The position numbers were made by a program, and so were the translations under genes. This document shows, piece by piece, positions 22,625 through 34,549 of a DNA stretch of 64,000 nucleotides (within the stretch, counting starts at the first letter, position 1; each line of letters starts with the position of its first letter). The notes under the pieces are model-generated. The model made no database searches. It saw only the letters and a list, made by a program, of their open reading frames with translations, and was not told the origin of the DNA. Source of the DNA: Zygnema cylindricum. Its lineage: Eukaryota > Streptophyta > Zygnematophyceae > Zygnematales > Zygnemataceae. Where the stretch lies: positions 31,144-95,143 of the forward strand of contig JBBHKE010002976.1 in the NCBI GenBank assembly GCA_037447655.1. The letters are read 5' to 3'.

Positions 22625-24093
22625 TCATATTGTTCCCACTGTATCAATAACCATCATCGAACCGTTAGCCACTATGATGGATTTTGGTATAGTGAGTTTG
22701 CTCATATCACTGAATAGTTCTGGGTCTAAACACATGTGATGGGTAGCACGTGAGTCTATGATTGAATTGTTAAATTTTCCTTTACTCTCTTTGCCCCGTG
22801 TGTGAAATAGGATATCCTCTTTTTCTTGTAATTCCTCCATAAGTGAGATGAAGAATTCTAGATCCTGTCCCACTGGCCCATCCCCAACAAAATTCCCTCT
22901 ACCTGATAAACCAATTCCTCCACTTGCTCCGCCTCTAAATTGTCCCCCTCCGCGATTGTTTCTTTTGTTTTGATAACAACCGCGACCAGTGTGTCCCCAT
23001 TTATGACAAACATTACACTGTTTACTTTTGTCTAAGCATTCAAAAGAGCCATGCCCAATCTCGTTACAATTTTAACAAGTCATCTGAGAGGTATCACGTT
23101 GATATGAGCCTCTCCCTGGGCCCTGTGACCTGCCTCCTCGTCCACAATGTCCACCTCCTCTCCCCCTCGATCCCCTAAAGTTGTAAGCTCCTCCCTCCTC
23201 CTCCTCTTAATAACTCCGGTAGGATGACCCCTTGTTTTCCTCTTTTGGTGTTGCTTTCTCCTTCTCCGTACTCTTCAAGTGATTGATAGCGTATGCCATT
23301 GTTGGTTTCTCTCGCCCCTTGATAACCTCCTTTGCTACCGCAAACTTGCTTGGAAGACTCCTCATAAAGACAAACAACCTTTTTTTTTCTGTAGGAAAGT
23401 TATTGAGTGAGTTAAGTTGTTTTATGATGACATTAAACCTTTTGAATCCATCATCAATGGACTGATTCTTCTTCATTCTAAACCCAATATATTCTTCAAA
23501 GAGATAATTTTCATTTGCCTCAACCCCTTTTCAAACGCATTTTGCAAAGCGGTTTAACAATCAAAAGCCCTATCATGAGTTAGAAGGTGTTCATGCATAG
23601 AACTAGCACAACTTTTTATAAGTGCGGTGGAGGCCGTCATATCTTTCTTGTCCCACTTATGTGCTCCGGCTGGATCCACGGAAGGATCCGGTCGTGTTTC
23701 TTCCCCGATGACGATATCCCAAAGTTTTTTCGGTGTGAATGCTCCTCAAATGTATCTCTTCCAAATTGCATAGTTGGAACCCGTGAAAACGATGGTCTTT
23801 TTAAATACTTTAAAGCCATAATCTTTGCTCTCATCCTCTTTCTCATAAAGTTTAGATTTCCCCTTCTTTTTCTTTATTTTCTTAGAGCTGTGTGAGTCTC
23901 CACTTACTCCTCCATCTCCATCATCTCCTTGTGTTTTGAGAAACTCTTGAAAGCGTTTAAACATTCCCTCGTCCATCATCACATTTTTCTCCCCCCATTC
24001 GTCAAACTCATCGTATTGTGTCCCTATTATTCCTCCGCCACTAACTCCTCCACTAACTCCTCCACTAGGTTGGGATTTCCCTTTCTCCGCCAT
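22625..24093 (-). pseudogene. Copia gag and protease
   Basis: The minus-strand gag starts at 24093 with MAEKGKSQPSGG and a VSGGVSGG repeat. A UBN2-like core follows at 23476-23207 (SLNNFPTEKKRLFVFMRSLP), then a Gly/Arg-rich stretch and a CCHC knuckle near 23025-22985 (CNVCHKWGHTGRGC). The aspartic protease at 22873-22625 has IIDSRATHHMC where families have DSGATHH, so the glycine after DS is replaced by arginine. Frameshifts separate the blocks. The start is chosen because it follows the LTR and primer site closely. Confidence 0.85.
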
Positions 24094-24117
24094 ACCGACA
24101 AGCGTTGCCAGTGACCC

Positions 24118-24129
24118 GCTCCGATACCA
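24118..24129 (-). promoter_or_regulatory. Primer binding site (tRNA-iMet 3' end)
   Basis: The minus strand reads TGGTATCGGAGC, 11 of 12 matches to the standard plant tRNA-Met primer site TGGTATCAGAGC, four bases after the LTR end. Confidence 0.85.
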
Positions 24130-24132
24130 AAT

Positions 24133-24641
24133 TGTAAGTTAACAAACCAAACAAAATAAACAATCAACAATAATGTTCCTCCAAAACATATAATATATTA
24201 AGCATAAGGCAAATACAACTCCTTTTGTTTCTACCTTTTTACTTCTAACCTTTCTACATCTCCTTAATAAGCTACGCCTCCAAAAGATAAATCTACCACG
24301 AAGTCTCAACAAATATAAATGTACAGGACTAAACAAAACGCGTGGCGAAGTATACGGCTGACTAAAGGTAGTCGTCCTAAGTTAGTTGACCAACAAAGAA
24401 AGTCAACTACCAAGTGATTTGAAATACGCGGTACGACTAGAACTTAAGTGAACCGGCGTGAGGAAACAATTTCCACGTCACTTCTATGGTACGACTAGAA
24501 CTCGCGCGAAATGAAACGAACAGATAACTTTTACGTCACTTCAAATATCAAGTGACGAAAATTACTTCGTCGCTCGTCGCCGCTACCTTAGCTACGAGAA
24601 TATCTCTTCGCTAAGTGAGTGCTTAGTACTCAAACTTAACA
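24133..24641 (-). repeat. Copia 5' LTR
   Basis: 509 bp, the partner of 18845-19357. Minus-strand start TGTTAAGTTTGAG, end TTACA. The flanking bases of the two LTRs do not give a clear 5-bp duplication. Divergence between the LTRs is clear, so the insertion is not recent. Confidence 0.85.
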
Positions 24642-24741
24642 TTTATAATCCCACACGACACGTAATTATTGAATCACAAAATGTGAATTTCCATGTGGAC
24701 TTGAAATCCGCAGTTGAGTGATTGGCAAAATTGCTTAGAAA

Positions 24742-26225
24742 TTTGGATTTTCATAATGAAGCCAAAATTTCCAATTTCTGAGACATTGAGGAGTCCGGTG
24801 AAGACAATGAGCATGATCCAGCTTTCAATGTTAAGAGGGGGAAACAAAAGTTGGACATTGAAGAAAAAAATGAAAATATTGATGTTAAATCGCGACATCG
24901 AAATTCTCAAATGTCATCAAAATCTCAAAATTCCACAAAATCAAAATCATGCTCCTCAAGTCAAATCTAATTGGATAAAGACAAAGAGTCCCATGTAAAA
25001 TTAAGGATTACGCAAGAATCTAAGGGGAGAAAAATAGTCTAGATTGTCTTTTGACCGAAAAAGAGGAAACATTGATAATTCACATTACTTCATTTCGGTG
25101 ACTAAAGAGAATGATTTCCTCCTCTAACAATCATTTTCTGAGAACTTCGCCGGTGACCCCCGATCTTATTCTAAAGAAAGAAATTCGGGTGATTGGGAGT
25201 CAAAATGGTAGGCGTCTTGGATGATAGGATATAAGTCCATAGTAGAGATTGAAACATTTGAGGAAGTTGATTTACCGGAGGGGAAGAAGGTGATCGATGC
25301 GAACTGGGTCTTCAAGACAAAAACTGGAGTTTATGGAAGAGTAATTAAGTATAAAGATATTTTAGTATCTAAAGGTTTTAAGCAATTTGAAACAATTGAT
25401 TTTATTGAGACATATGCGCCACTTGTAAAGTTCGACTCTCTACGAATGATTATGGCGATTCCGGCAATTGGAAAGAAACACATCCATCAAATGGATGTGG
25501 AAACTGCTTTCTTAAATGGTAAACTTGAAGAAAAACTCTACATGAATATCTTAGATAGAGTTGCCTCGAAGAAAGGGAGGGTACGGCGCTTGTGAAATTT
25601 TTTGTATGGGTTGAAGCAAAGTCTTTGTACGGGTTGAAACAAAGTCTCTGTACGGGTTGAAATAGGCGCCTTGGTATCTTCGGATAAATTCGGTATTAAC
25701 CATTTTCGGACTTAAACGTACTACTTCAGATTCGGGCGTTTACGTTAAAGGGGAAGGAGAAGAAAAATAATTTTCTCAGTTTACGCGGAGGATTTTTTGA
25801 TGACTTCTGACAGTTTACAGAAAATCAGCAAATTGAAGGCTTTTTCTACCCTTTTATTTTAAGGTAACAGACCTGGAGACGTCCGTTACATTTTGGGGAT
25901 AAAAGTGATAAGATATCCTAACGAAAATATCAAACCGAGTCAAGCTCAATACTGCAGAGAAGTGTTAGAGCAGTTTGGCATGTTAGATACGAAACCACTT
26001 TCTACGCCCATGGATCCCAAGTGTCACTTAAAAAAGTTTGAGGAGGAATTATTAGTCGACGTTCCATATCGAGAAGCCATCAGAAGTCTTATGTACTTGA
26101 GTGTGGGTACTTGTCCGGATATTGCTGCGGTCATGAACTAAAGAAATCCCATTGGGAGGCCGTGAAACATATCCTTCGATATTTGGCTGGTACGATTGAG
26201 GTTGGACTGACGTACAAATTGGCAA
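24742..26225 (+). pseudogene. Copia RT fragment, left arm of inverted repeat
   Basis: The plus strand encodes RT blocks: EVDLPEGKKVIDANWVFKTK, FIETYAPLVKFDSLRMIMAI, HQMDVETAFLNGKLEEKLYM (25221-25595), then after frameshifts PSQAQYCREVLEQFGMLDTK, TPMDP and YREAIRSLMYLSVGTCPDIA (25893-26141). The same protein is encoded on the minus strand at 26240-26843. The segment before 25200 is an acidic linker region. No LTR bounds it at the centre. Confidence 0.85.
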
Positions 26226-26239
26226 GTTGTTTTGACTCT

Positions 26240-27420
26240 TCAATCTTCCTTAAATGACACTTGGGATTCATGGGCATAGAAAGTGGTTTCGCATTTGACA
26301 TGCCAAACCGCTCTAACACTTCTTGCAGTATTGAGCTTGACTCGGTTTGAAATTTTCGTTAGGAAATATTATAAATTCTATCCCCAAAATGTAACGGTCG
26401 TCTCGGAGGCCTGTTATCTTAAAATAAATGCGTAAAAAAACCTTCAATTCGTTGATTTTCTTTAGAATGTCGAAAGTAATCAAAAAATCGTCCACGTAAA
26501 CGGAGAAAATTATTTTGTCTTCTCCTTCCTCATTAACGTAAACGCCCGAATCTGAAGTAGTCCAATTAAATCCAAAATCGGTTAACATTGAATGTAATCG
26601 TAGGTACCAAGTATGGAGCGCCTCCTTCAACCCGTTCAAAGACTTTTGGCGCCTTACCTTACCTTCCCTTCCTTTGAGGCAACTCCCTTCGGAATCTTCA
26701 TATACATTTTTTTTTTTTTTTTCAGGTTCTCCGTTCAAGAACGCGGTTTCAACATCCATTTGGTGGATGTGTTTTTTTCCAACTGCCGCAATCGCCACAA
26801 TCATCCGGAAGGAGTCGAATCCTGTTGCTGAAAACCTTTGCATACTAGTCTAGCTTTATACTTACTCACTTCTCCAAAAGCACCAGTTTTTGTCTTGAAG
26901 ACCCAGTTCGCATTGATCACCTTCTTCCCTTACGGTAAATCAACTTCTTTGAATGTACGTTTCTCTACGATGGACTTGTATTCTTTCTCCCAAGCCGGCT
27001 GCCATTTTGACTCCCAATCACCCGAATTTTTTGCGTCAGGATAATATCAGGGGTCACCGGCGGAGATCTCACAAAGTGATTGCTAGAGGAAGAAATCCTC
27101 CTCCTTAGTCGCCGAGATAAAGTAATGTGAATTTTCAACATTTCCTCCTTTTGGGTCAAAAATAATCTAGCCAGTGTTCTACCTTGAGATTTGCATGTTC
27201 TCCTCCTTAAAGTAACTTCCGACTCTCTTTTTTAATGCAATTCGGTTTGATTTGAGTGGCATGATTTTGAACTTGTAGAATTTCGAGATTTAGATGACAT
27301 TTGAGAATTTGAATGTCTATTTAACGTCAATGATTTCAGTTTCTTCTTCAATGTCCAATTTTTTATCCCCCTTTTTGATATAGACAACCGGATCAGGCTC
27401 AATGTTGTCATCAGCTAATA
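26240..27420 (-). pseudogene. Copia RT fragment, right arm of inverted repeat
   Basis: The minus strand encodes HQMDVETAFLNGEPEKK, LHTWYLRLHSML, DSGVYVNEEGEDKIIFSVYV-type RT blocks and PSQAQYCKKC (26843-26313), then MPMNPKCHLRK. It mirrors 24742-26045, leaving about 200 bp unpaired at the centre. A run of about 18 T on the plus strand near 26706-26724 expands a lysine codon run. Confidence 0.85.
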
Positions 27421-28340
27421 TTGTCAGCTACCTTAGATTTTTTTTCTTTTTCATCATGAACATATATTTTAACTTTTTTTAATTTTATTGCCAAAGCTTT
27501 TTTTTCTCGTCAATGTTTATTTGTGGTTGTATAATGAGTGCTATCTTCTATCACCTTTCGATCTATTATGGATTGCCAATGTGCTTTTCCTACTATCCTC
27601 TAAAATCGTCAAAACCAACACACTTTTTACAAGTCCTAAAAGTAAAGTTTTCTAGGAGTCGGGCCAATATTGATCACTAGTGCAAAGGGCTATTTCTAAA
27701 ACTCAGTAAGCCAAAATTGATGACTTTACCTAGATGATGCCACAAGAACCACAGTAGAAGCAATCAGTAGAAATGGAAAGAAGATCATTGCAATCAACAC
27801 ACTACAACGGACGAGACAAAGTTAAATCAACAGAAAAATACACACATCATGTGAGACAAAGTTAATCAGCGTGAAATCACAACAACAAAAGCTCATTACA
27901 ATTCCATTCATAAAGGGATCGACCTTTTATATTTCACACTAATACGAGAGATATCACTTAAAAACTTCTCACCCACTTCAGCCCTATATTCTACTCACAG
28001 ATCCTGGTGTTCATCTTGTTATTAATTTGATTCCACGACTTTTATGTACTACTGTAACCTTCCTCCCAATATAACTCTATTAGTTCACACTCGATATTCA
28101 TGACATTGATCAAAATTTCATTCTCCGCTCCCTAACAAAAATCAGTTTCACTTGACATTTGATGATGGGAAAGCATCAACTTATACAATAGTAAAAACAA
28201 AAATCTGATATTATACCCTAAACTTACAAAATCGTCCCATATTTGAAAGCGTTTCGACATTTGGCCAAGAGAAACAATATTTAGTGCTTTCGAATGCCGA
28301 GTCTAGTCACAACTGCGTGAAACTCCCGGACACGTAAGAA
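27421..28340. repeat. Outer part of right inverted-repeat arm
   Basis: 28020-28340 is the reverse complement of about 17212-17480. The interval 27421-28019 shows no coding sequence. It probably held the 5' end of the right-arm Copia copy. Confidence 0.45.
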
Positions 28341-28920
28341 AATTGGTTCTATTCCAATTTTATAAGCCCAACGTAGCTCAAATTATTTTACCGGCCAAAC
28401 TTGGGAGGAGGTGGACGTTTGCTGAATGCTTTTGGTGGAGGCGAAATTGCTGCATACAAATTTTATTCAAACAAGTAAGAATAATTTTTTTTATTTACCA
28501 TGATCCTAACCTGAGTGAACCTTAGGGCTTCTGTTTTTAAAGATTGGTGGGTTATGTGACCGGAGCTAGTTAAGTACAATGGAAAGATAAGAAAATTGAC
28601 ACCATGAAAAATTTAAAATTGGTACCACTCATTTTGGTGGAAAACCTAGGATTTAAAGACCTGTTATTGTTTGGCAGTAAAATCTTATTTCGATTAAAAT
28701 GCAAGAAAACTCACTGAAAGTACAAAATATAGGACCTATTACCCAAAAAAAAAATCCTAGGTTCCATCATCCCAAGATGATATACTCATTTTTGGATCTT
28801 GGACATGATTGCCCCTTCATTTATATCAAATTTTTAGAATCATTTGTATTCATCGTTTGCAACACTAAATGGCAGATTGCGGTAACATCAAGAAAAAGCT
28901 AGTTATGGAATAAAAAAAAA
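28341..28920. other. Downstream flank of LRR gene, no gene seen
   Basis: AT-rich sequence beyond the stop codon of the minus-strand LRR gene. It may contain its 3' untranslated region. No polyadenylation signal is clear enough to report. Confidence 0.3.
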
Positions 28921-29295
28921 TTAATAAGTTTTCCCGACTTTACAAGTAAAACTGTTTCCGGAAATGGAAAACCCTTGTTGCAGACACATTTGACCGCAGA
29001 AATAGAAATTGGAGTACCCTTTAGGTCCGCAACTCCCTCCAACTTGATAGGCATTGCAGAAATTTTTGCACTCCGTCGATGATTTTTGATTGAAAAATTT
29101 AACTCCTCCATTATTTTTTAAGCAGTTACCCTCTTCCTTGATACATTGAGAATTGGTCTGCTTCTCATTTATTAAATAACTGGAAAAATAGTTGTTACTT
29201 ATGTCAATTGAGTACTCGTCATTATAATCGTTTTCGACATAAGTAACATTTACGACGCCGGTTAGAAAGTTGTTGGAAATGTTCCTGAAAAACAA

Positions 29296-29820
29296 ATGAC
29301 AGTAAGTGATATCATTTGAGGTAAATCATTTTAGTTTTCTGCGATTAAGAAAATCCCTGATGATGGTGGGAAAAGATGTTTTTTGATGTGATATTATTCA
29401 TCTAAAATTATTCTATTGACACGTGACATCACTTAGATTATTTCTGACTTGTGGCTGAGAACAACGAATTTTTTGAAATTTTTATAACTTTTAACTTTCT
29501 TTTTGCTTTTTATCTTAACAAAGCAACATTGTCTGCAGTGTTGTTCATTTTCATGCTTCAAATTTTTGGGATAGTAGAATCAATTTCCAATGGAATTTGA
29601 ATGTCTAGCATAGCTGTATAATGGAATTACCTTAGGAAAAAAATATGTCAAGAGTTTGTGTCCACATACTTGTTATGGCCTGAGATATTGAAATCATTAA
29701 AATTATTGTGCTTTGATTTAAATAAGTAAATTCCATGAAAACAAACCTAGGAAAGTAAAATTGGTAGAGTCACGGAACCAAAGTTGTAAAAAGTAAATTT
29801 CATCCATGTTATAAACTTAC
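29296..29820 (-). other. Intron of LRR gene
   Basis: Lies between the donor GTAAGT at 29820 and the acceptor TTTTTCAG before the terminal exon. AT-rich, with nothing else seen. Confidence 0.55.
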
Positions 29821-30302
29821 AGAGTGGAAATCCCAAGGGATAAATTGATGTGCTGTACTTTTCCAATAAACTTATTATTGTCTCTGAAAATCGTCAAATA
29901 AAAAATATAAAGACCGTCAAAAGTAAATCAAATATAAGAACAGAATTGCTGTCAAAGGTAAATTCTCAAATTTCCAATGCTGATTTAATACTATGTCACG
30001 TAAAAAAAAATGTCTCACACTATGGCATCCATTTATTCTTCTTTTTTCTTCAATAAAGTTTTTTCCAAGGATAAAGAAATAGTAATAAATGGGCATCAAC
30101 GAAAAAGGCATGTTTAGATGTTGATCTCCTTGCATTAATTATTTTGCTAACAACAATCTTACCATCCAAGAGTAGAAAGAAAGGCTTATAGTTAGATCTG
30201 TGTTTCACGATTTCATCAAAAACTCATCAAGATTTACTAAAAATAATAAAAAACAAAAGAAAGGAAGATTCTTACATAGCTGCACTGGATTGGCTCCATG
30301 AA

Positions 30303-30307
30303 ACAGT
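30303..30307. other. Target site duplication ACAGT (left)
   Basis: ACAGT directly precedes the 5' LTR (TGTTGGAATAC). The same five bases follow the 3' LTR at 34030-34034. Five bases is the normal duplication for Copia and Gypsy integrases. Confidence 0.9.
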
Positions 30308-30969
30308 TGTTGGAATACACTTTTAGTTGTGTAATTAGTGAAAAGTACGTTTTTATATGTACTTTAGTTTTGTATATAAATTCCAATACGGTACAGATGT
30401 TTCGAGTCTCATTTATGTGTTCATAGAAATTCATTCTTAGTGTAGGGATACTTTTAACATTGTCGGTTCACATTGTAATCATTGCAATTATGCGTCGCGT
30501 AGTTTAACAAACCGTTGCTTCATCCGTCTCGTCCTTTCACAAACTAAAAATGACGAAGTGTACATTCACCATATTCTTTGTAGATTAATGATTCTTTATC
30601 ATAGATTCCTCGTACGAAATATTCTTTTTGTCCTCAACTTTGCCATCCACCGACTTTGTCATTGGCCATCACCAGTTATACCGATTGGTCTTTTGCGGCC
30701 TCGATTCTTGTGTGGACGTCGTGTAACCAGTCCACTCTAATTGTACAGCTAGACTTAGCACTTAATCTGTATGTTTTGTACATCAAATTAACCGATTATA
30801 ATGAGAAGACATTCTTTCGCCTGTGCTTCTCTTTTTTGTATTCTTTTTGTCTCTTTTGTCTTCTATCTTTTGCTTTCATATTCTTCTTGCCATGATTCTA
30901 CCCTCTTTCATCTTTGATTTCTTTCTCCGATTTCCCTCTCTTTCGCCCACCATGCCCTTACCGTCTACA
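30308..30969 (+). repeat. 5' LTR of the non-coding LTR element
   Basis: 662 bp, starting TGTTGGAATACACTTTTAG and ending CGTCTACA, highly similar to 33372-34029. The very similar LTRs and intact target duplication imply a fairly young insertion. Confidence 0.9.
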
Positions 30970-30979
30970 GGTTATGGGC
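30970..30979 (+). promoter_or_regulatory. Primer binding site, half-tRNA-iMet type
   Basis: GGTTATGGGC immediately follows the LTR and matches the anticodon half of initiator tRNA-Met, as at 4482 and 42350. Confidence 0.7.
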
Positions 30980-33371
30980 ACACACCATGCTCGTCATCTG
31001 TGCAATTTCTCTTTTCCTATCTTTTCCACTTCGTTTTTTCTTTTTTTGGCAAATTATTTCTTTTGGAAGCAAATTATTTTCGAGACATTGTTTAAATATT
31101 ACATTTTTGGTTGTCCCATTTTTCTATTTTTTTCCATTTTGGCTCTTTAAATGCCATTTTTTGGAATTTCCATTTTTTTTTTTAAGTTTCATTTCTCCTT
31201 TATACATTTTTCTTTTTTTGGGATACTTCCCCTTTTATTCTTTCCCTTTTTGGAGGGTCCTTGGCTTGTTGGAGCGCCTGAAGTTCATTCTTCGAAAATC
31301 TCTCCTCCATCCATTTTTTTACCTCTATTCAACATTCCGATTTTGTCTCTCTTTATTTTTCGGCATTTTGGAGGCCTCCCCGGAGTGTTTGAGTACCTAA
31401 AGTTTCGTCTTTGAAAATCCCTCAACATTCAATTTCTCCCTCCATCCGCCATGTTAGCTTTTTTTGATATCTTTTCGGTATATTGGAGCATCGGAAAGAC
31501 TTTTTTCATCTTCCCTTCCAAATTTCCCCAATATTCCATTTTTCCTCTTCATCAACCACCTTCCATTAAAGAATCACTTTATCTATCCTTCTCTCAAAAT
31601 TTTGGAGGCCTCCTCGGAGTGTTAGTATTAGAAGTTTTATCTTTGAAGATCCCCTTGACATTCCTTTTTTGACCTCTATCCGCCACCCCTTTTTTTTGGA
31701 GATCTTTCGGTTTATTGGAGCATTAAAAGGATTTTTTTCATCTTCCCTTCCGAAATTCCCCAATATTCTATTTTTCAATTCTACCAACCACCTTACTTTA
31801 AGACATTATTCTATCTTATCCCTATTTTCGGCATTTTGGAGGTCTTTTCGGAGTGTTTACATAATAGATTTTTTATCTTCAAAGATCCCTTTGACATTCT
31901 ATTTTGACCTCTATCCGCCACCCTCTCTTTTTAGAGACATTTTCCGGTTTATTGGAGCATCGGAAGGAAAATATTTCTCATTTCTCTTCCAAATTTCCAA
32001 ACACCTATTTTTTATTTTATTTTTCCTTCCACCAACCACTATTGCTTTGTACCTTTTTTTTTGCGACTTTTCAATTCCCCAAATATTTTTCCTCCCATGG
32101 AGCATTTCTTTTTGATTTTACACTCTTCATCAAATTTTTCTCTTTCTATCTTGCTTTAATTGACAAATTTGTACTTTATTTTCTCTCTTGTTAACCTTTT
32201 GAACAACATTAATTATAACTAAGTTTGTTACATCCTTTATACTCTCCCATACTTACAAGTTGGACGCATTACCCTTTTTTTGTTCTTCCCCTTTTATATT
32301 CTCTTACTCTTTCGTTCTCTCATTTTTCACTACTAGAAATGAGAGGGAGTATTGACATACATTTCTAGTTGTGAAATTCCCACTTTCTACGCTATATAAT
32401 TCCCTATTATTATGAAATTCCTATTTTCCCCTCTATATAAATCCACATTGTTGTGAATTCCCAATTTCCACTCTATGTAATTCCCTATTCATCGACTACC
32501 CTTTCACTTAGACTCTATAATTGTGAAATACCCTTTTTGCATTCCCTAAATTCTCTATATGATCTCCATGTTTTGTGAAATTCTTTATGTAATCCATTAA
32601 ATTCTCTTATTACCATCCACCTTCTCACCTAGCCTCTATGGAGCCCCTTTTGTTTTGGAATAATTTTTTATCTCACCTTTATTTTTGCCAATTTTTTTTT
32701 TTTTATGATTCCTTTAACCCCTTTCAATCATCGTCTGATGTTTGACACTTTACTTTTCTCATTTTCCCTAAAATTGTCTTTGTTTTTTTTTTTTTCCACA
32801 CCTTTTTTTATATTTAACTTTTGATGCTTTTATTTTTATTAACCATCCTTTCATCATAAACCGCAAACTATAAACTAAATACCAATAAGACCATTGGTCA
32901 TTTCTTTTACAATTTTATCTTTTGAATCATTTTCTCTTTTATTTTCTCCTATTGATTCCTTTCTTTTAACTCTTTCTAATCATTGTATTGTTCATCAACT
33001 TAAGCACGGCAACTTTTCTCATTTTTTCCATCACCATTGTTCTTTTGGTTGTTTTTCACATCCTTTTCTCCACCTTTTCCACTTCCATCTTGTCATTCTT
33101 ACATTCCAACTTTAATTTTTTCCTCTACGCAAATCTTACTTCCACCCACTATACAAATGAATTCTTCTTAAAAAAAAAAATTGCATTTGGATTCTATATT
33201 GGATACTTTCCAAATTTTCCCATTTCATCATATTTTATCGTTGAATTTCTCATATAACCATTTTCAAGTTTGTTTTTCCTTTATTCAGGGCTCACTTTTT
33301 GACTTCAACCCTTTCCCACATTTCTATTTCACAATCATTTTTCCCTTTCCACACCTAAAATTGAGAGGGAG
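30980..33371 (+). mobile_element. Interior of non-coding LTR element (LARD/TRIM-like)
   Basis: 2.4 kb, very T- and C-rich on the plus strand and without gag or pol. The long plus-strand frames are low-complexity Phe/Ser/Leu runs and are not taken as genes. About 31200-32060 contains a tandem repeat of period 234 bp (GGAGGYCTYYYCGGAGTGTT at 31370, 31604 and 31838; TATTGGAGCAT between). A polypurine tract GAGAGGGAG ends at 33371. A second, internal tract GAGAGGGAG at about 32343 is followed by an LTR-start-like sequence (CATACATTTCTAGTTGTG). It can only move with proteins from another element. Confidence 0.8.
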
Positions 33372-34029
33372 TGTTGGAATACACTTTTAGTTGTGTAATT
33401 AACGAAACGTACGTTTTTATGTGTACTTTAGTTTTGTATATAAATTCCAATACGGTACAGTTGTTTCGCGTCTCTTATGTGTTCATAGAAATTCATTCTT
33501 AGTGTAGGGATACTTTTAACATTGTCGGTTCACATTGTAATCATTGCAATTATGCGTTGCGTTGTTTAACAAACCGTCGCTTCATCCGTCTCGTCCTTTC
33601 ACAAACTACAAACGACGAAGTGTACATTCACCATATTCTTTGTAGATTAATGATTTTTTTCATAGATTCCTCGTACAAAATATTCTTTTTGTCCTCAACT
33701 CTGCCATCCACCGACCTTGCCACTGGCCGTCACTAGTCATACCGTTGGTCTTTTGCGGCCTCAATTTTTGTGTGGACGTCGTGCAACCAGTCCACTCTAA
33801 ATGTACACCTAGACTTAGTACTTAATCTGTCTATTTTGTACATCAAATTAACCGATTATAATGAGAAGACATTCTTTCGCCTGTGCTTCTCTTTTTGGTA
33901 TTCTCTTTGTCTCTTTTGTCTTCTATCTTTTGCTTTCATATTCTTTTTGCCATGATTCTACCCTCTTTCATCTTTGAAGTCTTTCTCCGATTTCTCTCCC
34001 TTTCTCCCACCATGCCTTTACCTTCTACA
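33372..34029 (+). repeat. 3' LTR of the non-coding LTR element
   Basis: 658 bp, TGTTGGAATAC to CTTCTACA, preceded by a polypurine tract and followed by ACAGT. The element's plus-strand orientation follows from the tract and the primer site. It lies in the LRR exon, antisense to the gene. Confidence 0.9.
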
Positions 34030-34034
34030 ACAGT
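34030..34034. other. Target site duplication ACAGT (right)
   Basis: Second copy of the duplication. Removing the element and one copy restores a continuous LRR reading frame. Confidence 0.9.
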
Positions 34035-34549
34035 TCCATTGAAGTTGTCATTTTGAAGCCACTTGGTTAGAAGAGTTCATAAATACAAATTATTAAAAGT
34101 TTATTTTTCTATATTTTTGTGTATGAGTTAAAAATTTAATCCATTTATCAAGCATTGTTTTCATACGTTCATAATGCTTCAAAATTTCCTTAGTTAAAAC
34201 TGAATTAAAGAACTCTTTCTAATATACTAACATAATTATCTTTACTTTTCAAACCGGTTGACTGTAAATATTGAGGTTTTGAGTTTCCAAAAAGCAAAAA
34301 ACATAGAAACTAAATAAATCACAACCATTCAAATAACCATAGTCATAAAAGTACTCACAGTATAGGAATGTCGTTAGAGGAAAAACTTTTTGGAAGACTA
34401 CCACTGAAATCATTCCCGTCTAGTTGTCTAAACCAAAAAACCAAAAAAAAAGTGTGATAAAATTGGAAATCATATTTCCATCTTTTTGTACATCCTTAAC
34501 ATATGGTTGTGGAGGAATTTCCCTTTACAATTTGTATTTGGCTCATAAA

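Larger units (their letters stand above)
28921..34427 (-). pseudogene. LRR protein gene, 3' part, one repeat per exon, split by an LTR element
   Basis: Minus-strand exons: 34427-34359 (LDGNDFSGSLP, acceptor TTTAG, donor GTGAGT); 34059 or 34061 to 34030 continued at 30302-30276 (QNDNFNGTVSWSQSSAAM, donor GTAAGA); 29883-29821 (DNNKFIGKVQHINLSLGIST, acceptor TTTTCAG, donor GTAAGT); terminal exon 29286-28921 (NISNNFLTG, then a tail with eight cysteines, stop). The N-x-F-x-G cores are plant-type LRRs. Each exon starts with one base and ends with two bases of a split codon, as in many plant LRR genes. The second exon's acceptor is imperfect: the phase-correct start follows TG, not AG. The upstream half is not seen and may lie beyond the N gap. 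The tail contains no transmembrane segment, so a secreted LRR protein is possible; its ligand is unknown. Confidence 0.7.

Noticed and set aside
30823-32194. Several Phe/Leu-rich plus-strand frames
   Set aside because: Translation of a T-rich tandem-repeated non-coding LTR element interior.
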